Shown one piece after another: positions 25,696 through 35,443 of a stretch of 64,000 nt of DNA. Origin of the DNA: Aneurinibacillus sp. Ricciae_BoGa-3 (GTDB lineage Bacteria; Bacillota; Bacilli; Aneurinibacillales; Aneurinibacillaceae); NCBI RefSeq assembly GCF_028421645.1, contig NZ_CP116887.1:2048001-2112000 (forward strand), written 5' to 3'. The translations under genes and the position numbers were made by a program. How positions within the stretch are numbered: position 1 is the stretch's first letter; every line of letters begins with the position of its first letter. The notes beneath the pieces are model-generated. The model worked only from the letters and a program-made list of their open reading frames with translations. It did no database searches and had not been told where the DNA came from.

Positions 25696-26540
25696 ATGAA
25701 GATACTATATTTTACTGTTGAAAATTTTAATATGGAACAAGGTAATCGTATATATTCTGAAATAAACTGCCCTAATAAAACCTGGTACCTTTTGTCATTG
25801 TTTAATTCGGTTGGCTTTTTGATAGGAGAACATTTCATCCCTCCGGCATTTTCCCGTATTGAGGAGGATATACAAAACAGAGTACACAGGGCAATTTCCT
25901 CTGTGCAAAACCAGCTAGTTTCCAATGTACCTTCGAATATTCTGGCCGTTCATGCACCAGATGTTTGGCATAAATCCACAGGTAAAGGCATCCGTGTAGG
26001 TGTATTAGACACCGGCATTGCCCGTTCCCACCCCGCCTTGCGTGTTAAATCGCAGGTGGATATAATATCATTTCGGATAACGGAAACTTTGAGGATGACA
26101 ATGGCCATGGCACCCATGTATCCGGAATCTTAGCCGCTAGAAAATCCGGTAGCTTGTACGGCGTTTCCCCGGGTGTGCATTTATATGGCATTAAAGTAAT
26201 GGACCGGAACGGAACCAGACGAATCAGCGATATCATTAGGGGAATTGAATGGGCCATTGATAATAATATACAGGTGCTCAATATGAGCCTTGGAAGCAGT
26301 AGCCATAACACCGCTTTAGAGTACGCAACACGGAGAGCGCATCAAAAAGGAATGGTTCTCGTCGCTTCAGCAGGAAACGACGGGGAATGCGGTGGTAGTA
26401 TCGACTACCCGGCTCGTTTTCCCTGGGTTATCTCGGTAGGAGCGGTTGACCGTGACATGAAGCGGGCATCCTTTTCCAGTACGGGAAATCGAATATCCAA
26501 GTTAGAATTTTACTCCACATCACTGTATTTAGTTCTTTAG
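25696..26540 (+). pseudogene. S8 subtilisin-like protease, frameshifted and truncated
   Basis: Codons up to about 25830 derive from the duplicated spoVIF upstream sequence, so the original start is lost. The protease begins near NVPSNILAVHAPDVW, with the catalytic Asp in VGVLDTG. At about 26055 the frame shifts; the other frame carries the catalytic His in DDNGHGTHVSGILAARK and continues with the oxyanion Asn in LVASAGNDG. After FSSTGN it ends in unrelated sequence, before the Ser motif (GTSMA), so no active enzyme can form. A short 5' fragment of it recurs at 38929. Confidence 0.82.
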
Positions 26541-26577
26541 TTTAAGACATTGGTTGCGAGCACTCCGTTTTCTATGC

Positions 26578-26916
26578 TCATTCAATTGGAATGTTACGTG
26601 GTTCCCAAATATGTATTTTCATCTCTTCAGGACCCCTCAGTGGAATTGTAACGGTAAGCACTTTATCGCGGTAGTGTGCTCTCGTCTTTTCTATATTTGC
26701 ATTTGCTGGTAATTGGATATTTTTTATGATGTTTTCCGAAGTATATGCACCCATAATTGATAAAGAGTCGTTCGAGATTGTTAGCCTTATATCTTTGCGG
26801 TGGTATCCCGATAGTGTCACCTGGATCATCATTTCATTTTCCAGTTGTTCGATGCGTGCGGTTTCCGTATTCGAAAAATTTTTATCATTCTGGTTTGATG
26901 CAGATTTTGACATCAT
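26578..26916 (-). CDS. Hsp20/alpha-crystallin-like small protein
   Basis: 112 residues with an alpha-crystallin core: MIQVTLSGYHRKDIRLTISN, SLSIMG, NIQLPANANIEKTRAHYRDK and VLTVTIPL. The C-terminal I-x-I-type tail (RNIPIE) can mediate oligomer contacts. GAGAGGAGT lies upstream of ATG 26916; a second Met follows at once. Such short Hsp20 proteins in bacilli are often spore proteins. It is divergent from the gene at 27232. Confidence 0.8.
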   Translation of the reverse strand: MMSKSASNQNDKNFSNTETARIEQLENEMMIQVTLSGYHRKDIRLTISNDSLSIMGAYTSENIIKNIQLPANANIEKTRAHYRDKVLTVTIPLRGPEEMKIHIWEPRNIPIE

Positions 26917-27020
26917 CGTATAACTCCTCTCTATTTATAAGAAAGAATGATTTTCTCGTTTGTTAAATACTGAATATGTGCTGAGGTTTTTTTGTGTAGG
27001 CTATCATCCTCGCTTATCAA

Positions 27021-27085
27021 TTAATTTTCAACACACACGAAATAATTACGAAGAGGAATAAAAACAATGGATCCCCTTCTTTTAT
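27021..27085 (-). pseudogene. Decayed YjcZ-like mini-ORF
   Basis: Minus-strand TTCCTCTTCGTAATTATTTC reads FLFVIIS, and the end TGTGTTGAAAATTAA would read CVEN in another frame, so the typical FILLVII-CxCEN pattern is split by a frameshift. Confidence 0.4.
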
Positions 27086-27231
27086 AGGATTTTCTTTGTA
27101 TTAAAAAAGTTCTTTGTACTTTTTTGCTATAAATTGTATTCCTTCTTTAAAGTAAAATAGGCCATCAACTAGGACAAGTAATTGTTAATCTCCATAATTT
27201 GTAGTAATTGATAAGAAAGGAGGAATCTGAG

Positions 27232-27522
27232 ATGGCCAATCTTCGACAAGAAATGACTAAAAATTTAGGGAAGTGGACGATGATTCATACAAAGTCTGGT
27301 GCCTTCTATGGTAAAATTGAGAACGTAGGCAACAACGCTGTTACAGTATTACTACCAGACCTTTATACGGTTACTCATCCTTCTGCTCAACTCGTTGAGA
27401 AGAACGTAGATGTTAAAGCAGAAGATGTTCAAGGGGAAGAGTTCTTTAGACGTCCATTCAGACGCTTCAGACGTTTTAGACGCTTCCATCGATTTTTATT
27501 TCCATTCTTTTTCTTCATTTAA
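27232..27522 (+). CDS. Sm-like small protein with Arg/Phe-rich tail, probable spore protein
   Basis: 96 residues from ATG 27232, which has AAAGGAGGA nine bases upstream. Residues 10-60 form a small beta-barrel pattern (GKWTMIHTKSGAFYGKIENV, AVTVLLPDLYTVTHP), like DUF2642/KOW-type coat proteins. The last 25 residues are RRPFRRFRRFRRF-type repeats ending in LFPFFFFI, a strongly basic-aromatic tail. Single gene with its own terminator. The function is unknown; a spore coat or DNA-contacting role is inferred from neighbours and composition. Confidence 0.65.
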   Translation: MANLRQEMTKNLGKWTMIHTKSGAFYGKIENVGNNAVTVLLPDLYTVTHPSAQLVEKNVDVKAEDVQGEEFFRRPFRRFRRFRRFHRFLFPFFFFI

Positions 27523-27582
27523 TAAGATGCTAATTTTGCCATGGATGATTCTAACCATTGCTTTTTTTCATTAAAATTTAGA

Positions 27583-27615
27583 ACCCCTATTCACTATGAA
27601 TAGGGTCTTTTTTTT
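27583..27615 (+). terminator. Rho-independent terminator
   Basis: ACCCCTATTCA and TGAATAGGGT flank a three-base loop, followed by eight T. A similar hairpin recurs at 40092 in the rearranged copy. Confidence 0.85.
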
Positions 27616-27777
27616 ATGGTTTTTTAGCGGAGCAGAGCGTGTAATTTTTTTGCTTTTTCATAAGTAATTTCTTCCCTATTTTTAAATACTGTTCAAAAAG
27701 CAAGATACGAATCTAGCACTTGTCCTTACTTCTCTGAATAACATGGAATTAGATTCAGGGAGAAAGGAGGTGCTTGT

Positions 27778-27864
27778 ATGGGAGCATTTTTTGGAGAAAG
27801 TATTAGTTTCATTCTTGTTATATTTGTACTCCTGGTAATTATTACAGAAGCCTGTGAACACTAA
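27778..27864 (+). CDS. YjcZ-like sporulation mini-protein (28 aa)
   Basis: ATG 27778 behind AAAGGAGGTG. Product starts MGAFFGESIS, then FILVIFVLLVII and TEACEH. Upstream sequence AGATACGAATCTAGCACTTG (27700-27719) is shared with the leader at 40023, showing that the region was copied. Confidence 0.78.
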   Translation: MGAFFGESISFILVIFVLLVIITEACEH

Positions 27865-28322
27865 TGGAGTAAAGGATAACAAGTACATCTGGAAATCTTA
27901 ATCCCCTGCCCCACTTTTGGTAACACAAAGCTGGGGGAGAAAGGGGCAAAGGATAACAGTACATTAGTATAGATAATTCCATAATTTTAAAGTATTCATA
28001 ATCATACATAATGTTCGCCTATTATATCTGTCCTTACTAGCCTATATCAAGCGATAACTGAATGTCTGTTGTTGGAGATATTTTCGTGATCGCTTTTCAC
28101 CTATTCTTTCTTTATTTAATCGTGGCATTAAGAGGTTTAACGGTATAGCTTAATCCTTTGGAAAGCAAATACGATTTAGAAATCTCGTGGCTATAGCCAT
28201 AAGAGGTTTAAAGTAGCCTTGGGATATCGCATAAAAACCATTACATTTCTGACGCTTGAGAGTAAATATTCATAAGCTATGACAAAACAATTTATTGAAC
28301 CTTTAAAAGAAAGGAATCTTAT
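27865..28322 (+). promoter_or_regulatory. Leader region of the phosphonate genes with two direct repeats
   Basis: No gene. TAAGAGGTTTAA occurs at 28129-28140 and again at 28200-28211, each preceded by CGTGG within 20 bases. These could be regulator sites for pepM, which starts about 110 bases later; no regulator gene is adjacent. Confidence 0.35.
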
Positions 28323-29219
28323 ATGAAAAAAACATACAAATTAAAGGAGTTAGTTAATTCGTCAAGCTTAGATTTTTTGATGGAAGCTCATAATGGATTG
28401 GCTGCCAAAATCGTGGAAGAGACAGGTTTTAAAGGAATTTGGGCGAGCGGTTTATCCATATCCGCAGCCATGGGAGTAAGGGATAACAATGAAGCTTCAT
28501 GGACACAAGTGCTGGACGTATTAGAATTCATGAGTGATACCACATCCATTCCGATATTGCTTGATGGAGATACCGGTTACGGGAATTTCAACAATGCACG
28601 TCGATTGGTGAAGAAACTCGAACAACGAAACATCGCAGGCGTCTGTATAGAAGATAAGCTGTTTCCGAAAACCAACTCATTTATAGAAGGCCATAAACAA
28701 CCGCTGGCTGATATTGATGAGTTTTGCGGAAAAATTAAAGCCATGAAAGATACACAATGCGATGAAAATTTCATGGTCATTTCGAGGGTGGAAGCATTTA
28801 TTACAGGTTGGGGGTTGAAAGAGGCGCTGCGGCGGGCGGAAGCCTATCGGAAAGCGGGAACGGACGCCATTCTTATACACAGCAAAAGAACGGATATAAC
28901 CGAAATAGAGTCGTTTATGAAAGAATGGGCGGGAAGGATCCCAGTAGTAATCGTGCCTACAAAATATTTTGCTACTCCAACAGAAAAATTCCGCGAATTG
29001 GGGGCTAACGTTGTTATCTGGGCTAACCATAATTTAAGAGCATCAATCACAGCCATGCAAAAAATATCGAGACAAATCTTTAATGAACAAAGTCTTATTA
29101 GTGTCGAAAGCAATATTGCGAAAGTTGACGAAGTATTCAGGCTTCAGGGTGTTGCAGAGTTGAAAGAAGCTGAGATAAAATATTTACCTCAGGGGAAAGA
29201 TTCGGATGATAGCTTATGA
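28323..29219 (+). CDS. pepM: Phosphoenolpyruvate mutase
   Basis: Converts phosphoenolpyruvate to phosphonopyruvate, forming the C-P bond that starts phosphonate synthesis. 298-residue isocitrate-lyase-type barrel. The diagnostic motif [11 protein letters not shown] (EDKxxxxxNS) near residue 121 separates PEP mutases from lyases, and [10 protein letters not shown] near 83 holds the metal Asp residues. AAAGGAATC ribosome site. It overlaps the decarboxylase start (ATGA at 29216), giving a pepM-ppd-aminotransferase operon for 2-aminoethylphosphonate. Confidence 0.95.
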   Translation: MKKTYKLKELVNSSSLDFLMEAHNGLAAKIVEETGFKGIWASGLSISAAMGVRDNNEASWTQVLDVLEFMSDTTSIPILLDGDTGYGNFNNARRLVKKLEQRNIAGVCIEDKLFPKTNSFIEGHKQPLADIDEFCGKIKAMKDTQCDENFMVISRVEAFITGWGLKEALRRAEAYRKAGTDAILIHSKRTDITEIESFMKEWAGRIPVVIVPTKYFATPTEKFRELGANVVIWANHNLRASITAMQKISRQIFNEQSLISVESNIAKVDEVFRLQGVAELKEAEIKYLPQGKDSDDSL

Positions 29220-30385
29220 TTAATATTCAATTATTTGGGAAGGAATTGCAAAAAATCGGTTTTACATTTTATACTGGGGTTCCATGTTCCTTCTTGAAAA
29301 GCCTTATTAATTATGCCATTAATGAGTGTGAATATGTGGGGGCTGCCAATGAAGGCGATGCGGTCGCGATTGCATCCGGCGCGATGATCGGTGGGAGAAA
29401 GTCGGTCGTATTACTGCAAAACTCGGGCTTAACGAATGCAGTATCACCCTTAGTATCGCTAAACTACCCGTTTCAGATCCCTTTACTCGGTTTTGTCAGT
29501 CAAAGAGGAGAGCCGGGGTTGTCTGATGAGCCACAGCATGAATTAATGGGAAATATGACAACTAAGCTTTTGGATTTGATGCAGATTGAGTGGCGGTATT
29601 TGGCCAGTGAAATTAATGAAGCCCAAAGCCAATTATTACTTGCCAATTCCTACATTGAGCGAAATAAGTCATTTTTCTTCGTTGTACGAAAAGGAACATT
29701 TTCCGAAGAGTCCCTTCGTACTGAACTAAGGTCTCCTAATTTCACTCCATTTAAAGTAAATAAAAATAATCCTGACGAAAAGCCCTTGCGATACGAAGCA
29801 TTGACCCTCATAAATGCGTTGAAGAATGACAAAACTGTTCAGATTGCTACAACCGGAAAGACTGGTCGTGAATTGTATGAAATAGAAGATCATAACGCTA
29901 ATTTATATATGGTAGGTTCAATGGGGTGTGCCAGTTCACTTGGCCTTGGAATGGCATTGGCCAGAAAATGCATGAATTTAATCGTTATAGATGGAGACGG
30001 TTCTTTGCTGATGCGCATGGGAAGTTTAGCTACAAATGGCTTTTACAAACCACCCAACATGCTTCACATTTTACTGGACAACAATTCATATGAATCAACA
30101 GGTGGGCAAAACACCGTTTCACACCATGTAAACTTTGTTGACATTGCGGCGGCAAGCGGCTATACAATATCAATTTATATTCATAACTTGGAAGAGCTAA
30201 AGGCGTCCATCCAAGAATGGAAAGAAGCGAAACAATTAACGTTTCTGTATATGAAGATATCACAAGGTTCTAAAAAAGGGCTTGGACGCCCCAAAATAAA
30301 ACCCTGTGAAGTAAAGGAACGGTTGCAGCGATATATTAACAATACTACACCGATGAAGGATGGCGGATACTCATGCGGACGATAA
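29216..30385 (+). CDS. Phosphonopyruvate decarboxylase
   Basis: Thiamine diphosphate enzyme that pulls PEP mutase forward by decarboxylating phosphonopyruvate to phosphonoacetaldehyde. 389 residues: N-terminal PYR domain with [11 protein letters not shown] and the Glu in [15 protein letters not shown], central linker, C-terminal PP domain with [17 protein letters not shown] and [12 protein letters not shown] (GDG...NN ThDP-Mg motif). Known as Ppd/AepY. It overlaps pepM by four bases and the aminotransferase gene by 13 bases, so translation of all three is linked. Confidence 0.93.
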   Translation: MINIQLFGKELQKIGFTFYTGVPCSFLKSLINYAINECEYVGAANEGDAVAIASGAMIGGRKSVVLLQNSGLTNAVSPLVSLNYPFQIPLLGFVSQRGEPGLSDEPQHELMGNMTTKLLDLMQIEWRYLASEINEAQSQLLLANSYIERNKSFFFVVRKGTFSEESLRTELRSPNFTPFKVNKNNPDEKPLRYEALTLINALKNDKTVQIATTGKTGRELYEIEDHNANLYMVGSMGCASSLGLGMALARKCMNLIVIDGDGSLLMRMGSLATNGFYKPPNMLHILLDNNSYESTGGQNTVSHHVNFVDIAAASGYTISIYIHNLEELKASIQEWKEAKQLTFLYMKISQGSKKGLGRPKIKPCEVKERLQRYINNTTPMKDGGYSCGR

Positions 30386-31503
30386 AGCGAAATATTTTGC
30401 TTAATCCCGGACCGGCAACCACGACTGACTCTGTGAAATATGCTCAAGTGGTACCGGATATCTGCCCTCGGGAAAAGGAATTCGGGTATATTATGGAGTC
30501 CATTTCAACAGAACTTACCCGGTTGGTTTCTGATTTAGAACATTATACGACAATATTGTTTGGTGGATCGGGTACCGCAGCAGTTGAATCGATCCTCAGT
30601 TCAGTAGTGGGCGAAGGGACCCTTGTGATTGTAAATAATGGGGCATACGGGCAGCGCATGTGTGACATTGCCACTGCATTTCGTTTAAAATTTATTGAGT
30701 TCAGCAGTCCTGTAGATGATGCGCTCGATGTAACCGCTTTGGAAAAGCTAATCCGTGACTCACCCTGCAGCATATCCCACCTCGCTGTTGTACACAATGA
30801 AACCACTACCGGACTTTTAAATGATATTGAGACAATTGGGAAATTATGCCGACGGTATCAAATTGATATGATTGTTGATGCGATGAGTTCATTTGGCGCT
30901 ATCCCGATTCATATGGAAGAAATGAATATCAGTTACTTGGCGGCGAGCTCCAACAAAAACCTTCAAGGGATCGCAGGCGTAGCTTTTGTCGTCGCACATA
31001 AAACGAAATTGGAAAGCTTGAAATGCCAAAAAACAAGAAATTATTATCTCAACTTATATGCACAGTATAAGTATTTTTCAGAAACGTTTCAAATGCGATT
31101 CACCCCGCCTGTCCAGACGCTATATGCTTTAAAAAAAGCGATTGAAGAATTAAAGCAGGAAGGTATAAAGGAAAGATATGCAAGGTATTCAAAGTCCTGG
31201 TACACGTTAATTAACGGGATTGCCCGATTTGGATTAAAACATATTGTTGATAAAAAAGACCACTCGAAAATTATTACATCCATTCTGGAACCTGATTGTG
31301 AAGGTTATGACTTTGAGCAGATGCATGACTATTTATATAGTAGAGGCTTTACGATCTATCCGGGAAAACTGGAAAATTTAAATACCTTTCGGATTGCCAA
31401 CATAGGGAACATAACTTCTAAAGATATTGAATCTTTTCTGAAGGCACTCAGTGATTATCTTAGGGAAATTGGGTTTATTCCAAGAAACGAGCCACATCGA
31501 TAA
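30373..31503 (+). CDS. 2-aminoethylphosphonate aminotransferase
   Basis: PLP class V aminotransferase that forms 2-aminoethylphosphonate from phosphonoacetaldehyde (AepZ/PhnW type). 376 residues; NILLNPGPATTT at the start, FGGSGTAAVESIL phosphate-binding region, IDMIVDAMSSFGA with the PLP Asp, and the Schiff-base Lys in AASSNKNLQG near residue 196. In a biosynthetic operon behind pepM and ppd the direction is synthesis. No downstream tailoring enzyme remains here except a broken ATP-grasp gene. A 32-base piece of its 5' end (30426-30457) recurs at 40146. Confidence 0.9.
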   Translation: MRTIKRNILLNPGPATTTDSVKYAQVVPDICPREKEFGYIMESISTELTRLVSDLEHYTTILFGGSGTAAVESILSSVVGEGTLVIVNNGAYGQRMCDIATAFRLKFIEFSSPVDDALDVTALEKLIRDSPCSISHLAVVHNETTTGLLNDIETIGKLCRRYQIDMIVDAMSSFGAIPIHMEEMNISYLAASSNKNLQGIAGVAFVVAHKTKLESLKCQKTRNYYLNLYAQYKYFSETFQMRFTPPVQTLYALKKAIEELKQEGIKERYARYSKSWYTLINGIARFGLKHIVDKKDHSKIITSILEPDCEGYDFEQMHDYLYSRGFTIYPGKLENLNTFRIANIGNITSKDIESFLKALSDYLREIGFIPRNEPHR

Positions 31504-31597
31504 CAAGAATTATTGCATAATATCACACTTTGGAGCATTCGACTTAGGTGCACCTATATGGATGAACAATTACCTTTGATCCATCAGTTGGATAAAT

Positions 31598-31802
31598 AGT
31601 GAGTGATGGTTGTAAGGCAATTCTGCCTTTATCAGGTATACAAATTTCAAGTCACCTTTTTGTAAACCTTAGAATTGATTTGGGGATTGATAAATTGATG
31701 AAAAAATTGAAAAATTTAATTGATAGTGGGGAAGTAAGTAAAATCCTATCTGAAACCTACCTTGTTTAATATCGGATTCCTTTAGCGGAAATAGATTATA
31801 TA
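31598..31802 (+). pseudogene. ATP-grasp (YheC/D-like) gene relic
   Basis: Leader and start (AATTGATTTGGGGATTGATA near 31673) match 40325 on, then the sequence jumps from KLKNLI to DSGEVSKILSETYLV, losing about 270 bases relative to the gene at 40354. A TAA replaces a Gln codon (LV-stop-YRIPLAEIDY) and homology ends near 31795. Confidence 0.8.
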
Positions 31803-31879
31803 AATAAAGGTTACGATATCGTGCCTTACTTTAAAAGGAGCATTCCTGTTAAGGGAAAATTTGAGGTTCGATAAAAAAA

Positions 31880-31942
31880 GTACCTCCTGTTAACATACGA
31901 GGTGTCAGTCTGCAGGCGACCCTTAAATAACAGAGGAGGTAC
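31880..31942 (+). promoter_or_regulatory. Stem that masks the transposase ribosome site
   Basis: GTACCTCCTGTTA (31880-31892) pairs with TAACAGAGGAGGTAC (31928-31942) apart from a two-base bulge. The GGAGG inside the right arm is the Shine-Dalgarno of ATG 31948. Confidence 0.7.
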
Positions 31943-31947
31943 TCAAC

Positions 31948-33231
31948 ATGAATTATAAGCAAAATCAGCGTATCGAGCAAATGAATGAGTTTACATTAGT
32001 GGTAGGGGTTGACATCGCCAAGCACAAACATGTTGCGAGGGCGCAGGATTATCGAGGCATCGAAATTGGGAAACCTTGTACGTTTGACAACTCACGGTTT
32101 GGATTTACTCATTTGTGGAAATGGACACGTTCGCTTATGGATGCCCATTGTAAAACTCACGTTTTATTTGGAATGGAACCGACGGGGCACTACTGGATGC
32201 CTCTAGCTCAGTTTTTACGTCACGAAGGCGTTCCCGTTGTTCTGGTTAATCCGCTGCACGTTAAGCGTAGTAAAGAACTTGATGATAACTCACCAACCAA
32301 AAATGATGTGAAAGATGCCCGTGTCATTGCACAACTTATGAAAGATGGTCGTTACTCTGAACCTCAGATTCCGCAAGGAATCTATGCCGAACTTCGTGTC
32401 GGAATGAACATACGAGAACAGCTATCTAAAGACTTATTGCAAGTTAAAGGGCGAATTCACAGCTGGCTAGATCGCTATTTCCCTGAGTTTTTAACAGTCT
32501 TTAAAGATTGGGAGGGAAAAGCAGCACAATCTACACTTCGTCATTTTCCATTACCAGAGGATATTGTACAGCGAGATGCAGAAGGTATTGTCCAAGTGTG
32601 GAGAGTTGAGGTTAAACGTGCTGTTGGCATAAAAAAAGCCTCTCAGCTTATTGAAGTGGCTCAGAAGTCTATCGGGCTTCAGTCCGGAGTAAGAATGGCC
32701 CGACAAGGACTCCAAGCTCTGTTGAGCCAACACAAGTTGCTTTGTGGACAGCTTGAAGCGTGTATGCAACAAATCGAGTGTCTGATTCAAGAGATTCCTG
32801 GATCCGCTCAGATGATGACGATCCCTGGTGTAGGACTGGTTACAGGGGCAGGCTTCCTTGCGGAAGTCGGGGATCTTATGGGTTACTCTCACCCTCGTCA
32901 GATTCAAAAATTAGCTGGCTTTAATTTAAAAGAAAACAGTTCAGGCAAGCATAAAGGCAGAACCCGTATTACGAAAAGAGGTCGTCCGAAACTGCGTGCC
33001 CTCCTGTTTAAATGTGTGATGCCACTTGTCGCTAAAAATCAGCAGTTTAAAGCCCTACACCATGAGTTTACTACCCGAGCTGTGAACCCGCTTCGTAAGA
33101 AGCAGTCGCTTATTGCTTTATGTTGTAAATTGATTCGTATTTTCTTTGCATTAGGGCGCAAACAACAGCCATATGACGCTACGCTTGTGAGTAATCCATC
33201 TCAACATGCACTTAAAATAAACGTTGCGTAA
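31948..33231 (+). CDS. IS110-family transposase
   Basis: 427-residue DEDD recombinase. N-terminal RuvC-like part: VVGVDIAKHKHVA (first Asp), LFGMEPTGHYW (Glu) and NDVKDARVIAQLM (Asp pair). C-terminal transposase_20 part: TIPGVGLVTGAGFLAEVG and GRPKLRALLFKCVMP, with the conserved Ser region around ENSSGKHKGRTR. Apparently intact. IS110 elements insert using a small guide RNA from a noncoding end; the 330-base noncoding stretch downstream is the candidate here. The ribosome site is hidden in a stem. Confidence 0.92.
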   Translation: MNYKQNQRIEQMNEFTLVVGVDIAKHKHVARAQDYRGIEIGKPCTFDNSRFGFTHLWKWTRSLMDAHCKTHVLFGMEPTGHYWMPLAQFLRHEGVPVVLVNPLHVKRSKELDDNSPTKNDVKDARVIAQLMKDGRYSEPQIPQGIYAELRVGMNIREQLSKDLLQVKGRIHSWLDRYFPEFLTVFKDWEGKAAQSTLRHFPLPEDIVQRDAEGIVQVWRVEVKRAVGIKKASQLIEVAQKSIGLQSGVRMARQGLQALLSQHKLLCGQLEACMQQIECLIQEIPGSAQMMTIPGVGLVTGAGFLAEVGDLMGYSHPRQIQKLAGFNLKENSSGKHKGRTRITKRGRPKLRALLFKCVMPLVAKNQQFKALHHEFTTRAVNPLRKKQSLIALCCKLIRIFFALGRKQQPYDATLVSNPSQHALKINVA

Positions 33232-33560
33232 TCTACTTTTTCTTGAACATACTTAGTTTTTCTCATTCATCATTGTAAAAAAGTAAGCATGGAGAAGCTG
33301 AGCGTTATTTTTTACCATTCGGGCATTTGACCCTGCAAAGGAGCTTTTTCAGCCTCCACCCCACGGATAGGTAGAACGAAGGAATGTAAGGGCCGTAAGG
33401 ACCCCGTGAGACATGGGAGGGTACACCACCTGGGCTATTGTGGAGATCCATTGTGCTACCATAATTTTTCTGTGAAAATCACGAAGTGATAAAGTATGAT
33501 TGCACATACACATTTTGAAAGAAGACAATGCGAAAGTAAGGGTCATCTTTTTAAATTCCC
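33232..33560 (+). other. Noncoding 3' part of the IS110 element, candidate guide-RNA region
   Basis: No ORF. GC is higher than the surroundings around 33340-33460 (CCACCCCACGG, GGGCCGTAAGGACCCCGTGAG), with several short complementary pieces, as expected of a structured RNA. IS110 relatives carry a bridge/seek RNA in a noncoding end. Exact element ends were not determined. Confidence 0.4.
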
Positions 33561-33597
33561 TTGATTAATCACTATATTTTTTGGAAAAGATGATCTG

Positions 33598-34575
33598 TTA
33601 TGCCGTGGGTAACATCTCCATGTACAATGCTTGATTAGAAAGCATGAAATAAAGAATCCGCAACATCTTGTGAGCTAATGCAACCAGTGCTTTTTTCTTC
33701 CCACGCTTGGAAGCCAATCGCCAAAACATTGCAGAAAACTGTGTGTTCCTTGTCTTTGAAGCCGCCCATGCAGCTTCGCAGAGAGCCGCCTTTATATGCG
33801 GGTTCCCTTTTGTGGTCCGTGTGCTTTTTTTTTACCCGCACTCTCATGGTTTCCAGGCGCCACTCCTGCCCAGGAGGCTAAGTGATGGGCGGTAGGAAAC
33901 TGATTCATATCTACTCCGACTTCGGCAATAACGCAAGCAGCAGTAATCTTGTTCACACCCGGAAGACTTTGGATAATTTCTACTTCTTTACGGTAAGGTT
34001 CGAGGTGTTTATCGATTTCTACATCAAGATGACGAATGGATTCCTCAAGGTATTCAATGTGGTTCCATGAGTGGCGAATCATAAACATTTGATGGGTATC
34101 TATGGTTCCAAACAAGGAGTCGGAGATCGCGTCCACTTTCTTCTTAACCTGGCCCTTTACACAAGATTCAATCTCCTGTAATTCGAGAAATCCCTGTTCA
34201 ACCAGTCGGGTTAAAAGGTTGCGACCTGAAACACCGAAAATGTCAGAGATCACATTGGACAATTTAATATTTGAAGTCTCTAATACTTTTTGAATCCTAT
34301 TTTTCTCCGCTGTGAGGTTACCGATCCATTTTTTGCGAAGTCTTGTTAAGTCACGTAATTCACGGATATCGGCCGAAGGAACAAAGCTTTTTTCGATTAA
34401 GCCATGACGTAACAATTTCGCAATCCATTCGGCATCGGAGACATCGGTTTGTCATTGTAGGAAAAGAACGGACTTCCGTTTCTGGGGTTTCATCTTCTTT
34501 TCTAGCCAAGACAGCTACCACAATATTTTTTTGGTGAACATCTAATTCTGCACAATGAGTAATAATGGTTTCCAT
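33598..34575 (-). pseudogene. Second IS110-family transposase, broken
   Basis: Starts METIITHCAELDVHQKNIVVAV (first Asp), but after RSFPTMTN about 240 bases are missing. It resumes in another frame with LLRHGLIEKSFVPSADIREL, continues through IIQSLPGVNKITAACVIAEVG and WAGVAPGNHESAGK, then shifts frame again at a ten-T run near 33832. The C-terminus (KALVALAHKMLRILYFML, PTA) ends at 33598. A fragment of a sister copy lies at 38335. Confidence 0.85.
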
Positions 34576-34784
34576 CTGTTTAACTCCTATGACAAAATTT
34601 CAGAGGTTGTTGGAAAGACGGAACGAATGATATTTTTCTGTCCGTAATCATCCCGAAGGGATGTTAACAAAGGGCTGTGCTCCACGTCTTTCCAAACAGT
34701 TTTGGTTCCAGGGTCAAGCCACCATAAAAAAGCACGTATTCATCAACCCCTGAGTTAGTTACTACCAGTGTAGGAGAAAAAAAG

Positions 34785-34821
34785 AGCCGCTAAACCTGAT
34801 TTTCATGTCAGGGTTGCGGCT
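34785..34821 (-). repeat. Hairpin near the end of the broken IS110 element
   Basis: AGCCGCTAAACCTGA and TCAGGGTTGCGGCT form a long stem (34785-34821). It lies in the noncoding leader (34576-34921) of the broken transposase and could be part of its guide RNA or a terminator. Confidence 0.4.
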
Positions 34822-34921
34822 GAAAAACCATGAGAGTTTTGGTTTTATAACGTTTGCTGACTTGCAAGAAATACTGAGAAAATAAGAGTATTCAAGAGAA
34901 AAACTTATTTTATAGAGGGAG

Positions 34922-35149
34922 ATTCCAATAGACAAGTTGCACGATGAAAAAACAATTAAGAATGCAATAAAAGCTGCCGGAAAAGCGGATGGAAAAACTT
35001 TTTCAGATGCCGAACTTAACAAATACGTTCAGCAATTTAAAGGTTTTTCTAACGGCGGATCCGCGCTTTCATTGATAACTAAGCTTTTACAAAGCGGGGT
35101 TACCATGGGCCAAGTGGATGAGATTATGAAAAAAATGGGAACTAAATAA
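34922..35149 (+). pseudogene. spoVIF-like gene, 5' truncated
   Basis: Reads IPIDKLHDEKTIKNAIKAAG and on to the end MGQVDEIMKKMGTK, nearly the same as the gene at 23994 but lacking the first 13 codons, which are replaced by sequence next to the broken IS110. Met 34946 could restart translation but without a good ribosome site. Confidence 0.75.
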
Positions 35150-35187
35150 TCTCTCCCGAACAAAAAGAACATTTCAAAGTCAGGCAC

Positions 35188-35227
35188 TGATGATGCATCC
35201 TCTATCGATCGGAGCCTAGAAACTTAG
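35188..35227 (+). pseudogene. Collapsed relic of the SGNH esterase gene
   Basis: TGATGATGCATCCTCTATCG (the 5' end of the gene at 25562) is followed within ten bases by TAGAAACTTAG (its 3' end). Nearly the whole gene was deleted in this copy. Confidence 0.6.
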
Positions 35228-35443
35228 TATTAACCGTAACTGTTTTCTGCAAGCAAAAAATACAGAGTTGTGCAAGAACGAGTACAGAGTATTGCAACTT
35301 GACATAGAGCCTCCACGGGCATGATTAATGAGCCAAAACCTCCGCTGTATCAAGGGCTAGCTCACCAATAAGGCTATCATGCCCCCCACTCCATTCAATC
35401 CCGTTTATTCATACATCCCTTATGTAAAAGGGAGGGAAATCTC

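Noticed and set aside
31948..33231. Annotation of the intact IS110 gene as disrupting the ATP-grasp relic
   Set aside because: About 60 unmatched bases lie between the end of ATP-grasp homology (about 31800) and the stem at 31880, so the insertion point cannot be placed inside that gene.
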